A stretch of DNA of 64,000 bases from Pseudoxanthomonas sp. X-1 (GTDB taxonomy: Bacteria; Pseudomonadota; Gammaproteobacteria; Xanthomonadales; Xanthomonadaceae). The notes under the pieces were generated by a model. It searched no databases. It saw only the letters and a program-made list of their open reading frames with translations, and was not told where the DNA came from. The DNA is taken from assembly GCF_020042665.1 (NCBI RefSeq), contig NZ_CP083376.1, forward strand, positions 966,001 to 1,030,000, in the 5' to 3' direction. Positions 57,172 through 64,000 of this stretch are shown here, piece after piece (the first letter of the stretch is position 1; the number at the start of each line of letters is the position of its first letter). Made by a program: the position numbers and the translations under genes.

Positions 57172-58089
57172 TCAGTTGGCTTGGCGGCAGTCGCGCAGTT
57201 CCATGCCATTCGGGGTGATGTCGCTCACGGTGCCGCTCAGCTTGACCCAGTCGCCGCCCGACAGGGTCAGGAAGAACTTCGCCTGATCGGGGGCCAGGGT
57301 GCACGTGATGCCGAAGTTGAGATTGTTGTAGTCCGAGCGCTGGCGGACCTTGAACAGTCCTTTGGTCTGCGTGACCAGGTAGGCGACCTGCATATCCCCG
57401 TTGTATTGGGTCGACACCGTATAGACCTGTCCGTCGATCCGGTACTTGCGCCCCTGGTACTTGGCGACGATGGGGGCGAACGCCTGGTTGCGTTCGCCTT
57501 GGGTCGCAATCTTGTCGTACGAGCCGATGAGAAGCTTCTTGAGCTGCCCCTGGTTGTTCACCCCGGCCATCGTCTTCTGGATATCGCCGCCGATCTCCGC
57601 CGACAGCTTGGGAGCTTCCGCGTCGATGACCTGCTGGCCTGCCTCGTGCCTGGCGCGTGCCGAAGCAGCGATCGCCTCGCCCTCCTTGCCGGGCTTGAGC
57701 ATGTTGAGCATCAAGCAGATTTCATTGCGCGCGTTCTCCACGTCCACCTGCTGCCCGCGGCCCAGCTTCGTGCCCAACGACACCTGGCCAGTGCTGTCGG
57801 CCTGCGCACGCATCACGATGGGCGGGCTGACGTTGGTCTGGGTGAAGACGAGTTCGCCGGACGCGTCGGTGATCGACTCGTTGCCGATCTGGTAGCTCTT
57901 GCCGCGCGCGATCTCCTGCAGTTGCCCCAGGGCGCTGCTCACGCTCATTCCTGGTTTCTGTATCGACCCCATGAAGACCAGGCCGTTTCGGGCGTCGCCC
58001 AGCGCCTCGAAATCGTCTTCGCACGTGCCTGCGCGGGCCACCGAGGACAGGGCCAACAGCCCCGCGAAGCACAACATCCTGTTCACCAT
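57172..58089 (-). CDS. Exported protein of unknown function
   Basis: A 305-residue protein with a signal peptide (residues 1-20, cut near SVARAG). The mature part begins TCEDDFEALGDARNGLVF and contains four Cys that could pair. A helical middle (LKPGKEGEAIAASARARHEAGQQVIDA) is followed by a beta-rich end, YRIDGQVYTVSTQYNGDMQVAYLV and a final WVKLSGTVSDITPNGMELRDC that resembles an OB-type (tRNA_anti-like) fold. A GGGAG ribosome site precedes ATG 58089. Its DNA is less GC-biased at third positions than its neighbours, a hint of later acquisition. I do not recognise a family. Confidence 0.65.
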   Translation of the reverse strand: MVNRMLCFAGLLALSSVARAGTCEDDFEALGDARNGLVFMGSIQKPGMSVSSALGQLQEIARGKSYQIGNESITDASGELVFTQTNVSPPIVMRAQADSTGQVSLGTKLGRGQQVDVENARNEICLMLNMLKPGKEGEAIAASARARHEAGQQVIDAEAPKLSAEIGGDIQKTMAGVNNQGQLKKLLIGSYDKIATQGERNQAFAPIVAKYQGRKYRIDGQVYTVSTQYNGDMQVAYLVTQTKGLFKVRQRSDYNNLNFGITCTLAPDQAKFFLTLSGGDWVKLSGTVSDITPNGMELRDCRQAN

Positions 58090-58327
58090 ACAAACTCCCT
58101 GTCAGTGCCATGGCTTGAGCGGAACCGCTCTTTCTGGATGAGCCGCGAGGCGCAGGTGCGCTCGCAGCGGGCCGATACTATAGGAATCTCAGCCGGTTCC
58201 GTGCCCCTGGCGCCGGATAGTGGCCTCGCGCTGCCTGGACCTGGGCATTTCTCCCGAGCGAGCCGCGGTGGGTCGCCTCGCTGGGGGATCCTTCGGTGGC
58301 CCCCGTGCTGCGCGCCGGCGACGGCGG

Positions 58328-59035
58328 CTACGCGGGCGACGCGGAGATCGCGGCTGCCGCCTGCGCGATGACCTCGGCCACCGCGTCGGGCATGGACAGC
58401 AGCGACATGTGGCTGGCGGGAAGTTCGGTGGTGCGGGCCTGCAGGCGCGCGGCCAGCGCGCGCTGCAGCTCGACGCTGACCGCGCGGTCCCGGGTCGAGA
58501 CCACATACCAGGTCGGTCGGTCGCGCCAGGCGGGATGGCCGATCCTGTCGTCGAACGTGGTCAGCGCGAGCGGCGTCTGCACGACGGAGAGGACGCGCGC
58601 CTCCTCCTCGGGCAGGTCCTGGGCGACGTTGGCGATCCAACTGGCCTGGCCCATCTTGAGAAACCCCTCGCCGAACGGCACCACACCCCCCAGCCCCGGC
58701 GGCGGTGCGTGCTGGCCGACCTGGTCGCCGGTCGATTCGCCGGCATCGGGCGCGAACGCCGCCACGTAGACCAGGGCGCGCACCTTCGGATCGTGGCCGG
58801 CCTCGGTGATCACCGTGCCGCCCCAGCTATGGCCGACCAGGACGACCGGCCCGTCGATCGCCGCGAGGGTGCGGCGCGTGGCCGCCACGTCATCGGCCAG
58901 CGACGTGGTCGGGTTCTGCACCGCGACCACGTCCAGCCCTGCGCGCAGCAGCCGCGCGATGACGGGGCGCCAGCTGGAAGCATCGGCCCAGGCGCCGTGC
59001 ACCAGCACGACGGTGGGAGGGAAGTGCTGCGTCAT
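58328..59035 (-). CDS. Alpha/beta-hydrolase, EstC-like
   Basis: A 235-residue cytoplasmic hydrolase of the group that includes plant-type esterases and EstC-like proteins. Motifs: TVVLVHGAWADASSWRPVI (oxyanion-hole HG), nucleophile Ser in VLVGHSWGGTVITEAG, a typical PDAGES cap segment (FAPDAGESTGDQV) and the C-terminal ASHMSLLSMPDAVAEVI with the catalytic His. ATG 59035 follows a strong AGGAGG ribosome site, which overrides the longer open frame upstream. Substrate unknown. It lies 208 bases downstream of another hydrolase gene on the same strand. Confidence 0.85.
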   Translation of the reverse strand: MTQHFPPTVVLVHGAWADASSWRPVIARLLRAGLDVVAVQNPTTSLADDVAATRRTLAAIDGPVVLVGHSWGGTVITEAGHDPKVRALVYVAAFAPDAGESTGDQVGQHAPPPGLGGVVPFGEGFLKMGQASWIANVAQDLPEEEARVLSVVQTPLALTTFDDRIGHPAWRDRPTWYVVSTRDRAVSVELQRALAARLQARTTELPASHMSLLSMPDAVAEVIAQAAAAISASPA

Positions 59036-59243
59036 CGACTGCTCCTCCTGATGAGGCGAGGTGCCGGTGCGTCGCCTGGAAATCCGTTGAAGCGGGCCGC
59101 GGGTCGGACGGCAGTCCGACCACTCCGGCGGCGCATGCCGCTTGTCGGGCATCGGGCGCGCGACGGCGGCAGGCCCCGGTGCCTGGTGAATGGCGCCGTG
59201 GCGGTTGCGCGAGGGGCCGGCATGCCGGCCCCCACGCGCCGGC

Positions 59244-60230
59244 TCAGGCCTTGACGAAGGCCAGCAGGTCCGGGTTGATGACGTCGGCGTGTGTGGTCAG
59301 CATGCCGTGCGGGTAGCCCTTGTAGACCTTGAGCGTGCCGTTCTTGAGCAGCTTGATCGACTTCAGCGCCGAAGCCTGGATCGGCACCACCTGATCGTCG
59401 TCGCCGTGCAGCACCAGGGTCGGCACGGTGATGGCCTTGAGGTCCTCGGTCTGGTCGGTCTCGGAGAAGGCCTTGACGCCTTCGACGTGCGCCTTGGCGC
59501 TGCCCATCATGCCCTGGCGCCACCAGTTCTGGATCACGCCGGGATAGACCTTCGCATCGGGCCGATTGAAGCCGTAGAACGGTCCGGACGCCACGTCGAG
59601 GAAGAACTGCGCGCGGTTGCCCGCGGTGTTGTTGCGGAAGCCGTCGAACACCTCCAGCGGCAGGCCTTCCGGACTGGCCGGGGTCTTGAGCATCAGCGGC
59701 GGCACGGCGCTCACCAGGACCGCCTTGGCCACGCGACCCTGCGGCTGGCCGAACTTGGCCACGTAGCGCGCGACTTCGCCGCCGCCGGTGGAGTGGCCGA
59801 TATGCACGGCGTTGCGCAGGTCCAGGTGCTCGGCCACGGCCGAGGCGTCGGCGGCGTAGTGGTCCATGTCGTGGCCTTCGCTGACCTGGGCCGAGCGGCC
59901 GTGGCCGCGGCGGTCGTGGGCGACCACGCGGTAGCCGTGCTGCACGAAGAACATCATCTGCGCGTCCCAGTCGTCGGAGGACAGCGGCCAGCCGTGGTGG
60001 AACACGATCGGCTGGGCGTCCCGCGGGCCCCAGTCCTTGTAGAAGATCTGGACGCCGTCTTTGGTCTGGACGTAGCTGCTGGTCATGGGCGGGATTCCTT
60101 TTGAGGTGGGGGATGGGACCGGTCGGGGCAGGGCCATGGCCGGCAGGACGGCGGTCGCGATCAGGGCCGCACCGGCCTGGAGGGTCTGGCGGCGCGAGAA
60201 CAGCAGCGGATCGTGCGGATCATGCGACAT
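59244..60230 (-). CDS. Alpha/beta-hydrolase (non-haem chloroperoxidase/arylesterase type) with twin-arginine leader
   Basis: A 328-residue protein. Residues 1-36 look like a Tat export signal: [23 protein letters not shown]. The rest is a cofactor-free haloperoxidase/arylesterase: [39 protein letters not shown], nucleophile Ser in [17 protein letters not shown], the Asp in [12 protein letters not shown] and the His in [15 protein letters not shown]. Most relatives start directly at [13 protein letters not shown]. That Met is present here (ATG at about 60086) with an AAGGAAT ribosome-like site in front, so a cytoplasmic form may also be made. Natural substrates of this family are unclear. Confidence 0.85.
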   Translation of the reverse strand: MSHDPHDPLLFSRRQTLQAGAALIATAVLPAMALPRPVPSPTSKGIPPMTSSYVQTKDGVQIFYKDWGPRDAQPIVFHHGWPLSSDDWDAQMMFFVQHGYRVVAHDRRGHGRSAQVSEGHDMDHYAADASAVAEHLDLRNAVHIGHSTGGGEVARYVAKFGQPQGRVAKAVLVSAVPPLMLKTPASPEGLPLEVFDGFRNNTAGNRAQFFLDVASGPFYGFNRPDAKVYPGVIQNWWRQGMMGSAKAHVEGVKAFSETDQTEDLKAITVPTLVLHGDDDQVVPIQASALKSIKLLKNGTLKVYKGYPHGMLTTHADVINPDLLAFVKA

Positions 60231-60312
60231 GCTAAGTCCTCGTGGGGCGAAAGGTGCCGCGCGGTCAGGCGCGGTGGGAAGGGCCATCGTGTCGCCAGCG
60301 CCGGATCTTCGC

Positions 60313-60684
60313 CTACCCTCGTTCGTTGCGTCCGCCACTCCCTCTTTCGGGGGAAGGCGCGGCCGGGCGGAGCACGCGGCGGCCGAAGCGGCGTGCGTCC
60401 AGCGAGTAGGCGCCGGGCCCGAGCAGGGCCATGCCGGCGATGAGCAGCAGGGTCGGCGCCTGGTCCAGGGCCAGGTGCGCCAGCGCATGCGCGCAGGCGA
60501 GCAGCAGCGCCAGGGGCGTGATCCACCCGGACATCAGCAGCAGGCCGGCCGCCAGCGCCACGCCGGTCCACGCGGCGCTGCCCGGCGTGTGCGATTGCCA
60601 CAGCGCCATCGCCAGCGCCACGCGCAGCAGCAGCAGGCCCACGCCGGGCCCCCGGTCCGGAAACATCGAGAACAGTCGCTGCAT
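60313..60684 (-). CDS. Small DoxX-like membrane protein
   Basis: A 123-residue protein with four predicted helices: [56 protein letters not shown], and [28 protein letters not shown]. The final [14 protein letters not shown] phrase is typical of small DoxX-family proteins, which are poorly characterised. ATG 60684 gives this form; the frame continues far upstream but only as antisense shadow of the histidine kinase. It is 96 bases from the divergent kinase start and upstream of the Tat hydrolase on the same strand. Confidence 0.75.
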   Translation of the reverse strand: MQRLFSMFPDRGPGVGLLLLRVALAMALWQSHTPGSAAWTGVALAAGLLLMSGWITPLALLLACAHALAHLALDQAPTLLLIAGMALLGPGAYSLDARRFGRRVLRPAAPSPERGSGGRNERG

Positions 60685-60780
60685 GTCCACCTCCGCCCGC
60701 GATGGGCGCATGGTCCATGCGCCGTGCGCATCCCTCGAAAGAGGCGTCAGGACCTCACCCCGTCCTGACACAATCGGCCC

Positions 60781-63812
<3,032 letters not shown>

Positions 63813-63813
<1 letters not shown>

Positions 63814-64000
63814 TGCGATCGCCGATCGGCGTGCTGGTGGTGGACGATCACCCGCTGCTGCGCGATGGCCTGCGCGCCATGCTCGAGGCGCAGCCGGACA
63901 TGCGGCTGCTGGGCGAGGCCGGCGACGGGCAGCAGGCGCTGGAGCGGTATGCGCAGCTGGCGCCCGACGTGGTGCTGATGGACCTGCAGATGCCCGGCAT
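63813..64000 (+). CDS. NarL/LuxR-type response regulator, N-terminal part
   Basis: The first 62 residues of a response regulator, cut by the window edge. The receiver domain is clear: IGVLVVDDHPLLRDGLRAML, with the acidic pair at the start and the phospho-accepting Asp in DVVLMDLQMPG. A NarL-type output domain is expected because the partner kinase is HisKA_3, but it lies outside the window. The ATG overlaps the kinase stop, so the pair is coupled. Confidence 0.9.

Overview
This is a high-GC (roughly 70% by eye) bacterial chromosome segment. Gene content and order (priA, sppA, an mmsA/mmsB valine operon, tsaC-topA-smg-dprA-LysM facing def-fmt-rsmB, dtd next to rpoD, opgH) point to a gammaproteobacterium of the Xanthomonadaceae/Lysobacteraceae (Xanthomonas, Stenotrophomonas, Pseudoxanthomonas, Lysobacter, Luteimonas group). 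The genus cannot be fixed from sequence reading alone. Short palindromes built on ATTCCCGC-GAAA-GCGGGAAT, common between genes in this family, occur at four places. I see no rRNA, tRNA, CRISPR, prophage or insertion sequence.

Left part (1-13.9 kb). The end of a FepA-type ferric enterobactin receptor overlaps a periplasmic esterase that could open the siderophore. Then come a type II NADH dehydrogenase, the replication-restart helicase priA (with a palindrome of two perfect DnaA boxes upstream), a membrane-tethered sigma-factor-like protein overlapping a DUF3106 gene, a DUF3667 membrane protein, a MATE pump, sppA, a small lipoprotein, an acetyltransferase, and an SDR protein lacking its catalytic Ser and Tyr.

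The region most worth attention is 13.98-18.43 kb on the minus strand: DUF3348, a MotA/TolQ/ExbB-like DUF802 channel protein with a very long helical tail, a MotB-like OmpA protein carrying the ion-channel Asp, and DUF2894. The four overlap or abut. This looks like an ion-driven envelope machine of unknown function, similar in layout to MotAB, TolQR, ExbBD and ZorAB.

Middle (18.7-31.4 kb). A methyltransferase that has apparently lost its stop codon, an acetyltransferase, glutaminyl cyclase, a beta-lactamase-fold serine hydrolase, then an ScfR/RamB-type regulator divergent from a five-gene valine/isobutyryl-CoA degradation operon, with two TGCGAA-N3-TGCGAA sites between them. Two DUF4124 proteins follow.

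Information-processing block (31.4-42.4 kb). A leftward run LysM, dprA, smg, two GYF-domain proteins, topA, tsaC faces the rightward def-fmt-rsmB cluster.

Envelope block (42.4-52.1 kb). A GT83-type lipid A/protein glycosyltransferase, an O-antigen-ligase-like protein, a WaaE/KdtX-like glycosyltransferase, a CDP-glycerol transferase-like protein, two PH-domain membrane proteins (YdbS/YdbT type), a RibA with an unusual N-terminal half and an LpxL/HtrB-like acyltransferase.

Right end (52.2-64 kb). dtd, rpoD with an extended -10 promoter, opgH (osmoregulated glucan synthesis) with a possible coupled upstream ORF, a secreted protein of unknown function, two alpha/beta hydrolases (one with a twin-arginine leader), a small DoxX-like membrane protein, and a large propeller-sensor histidine kinase overlapping a NarL-type response regulator cut by the window edge.
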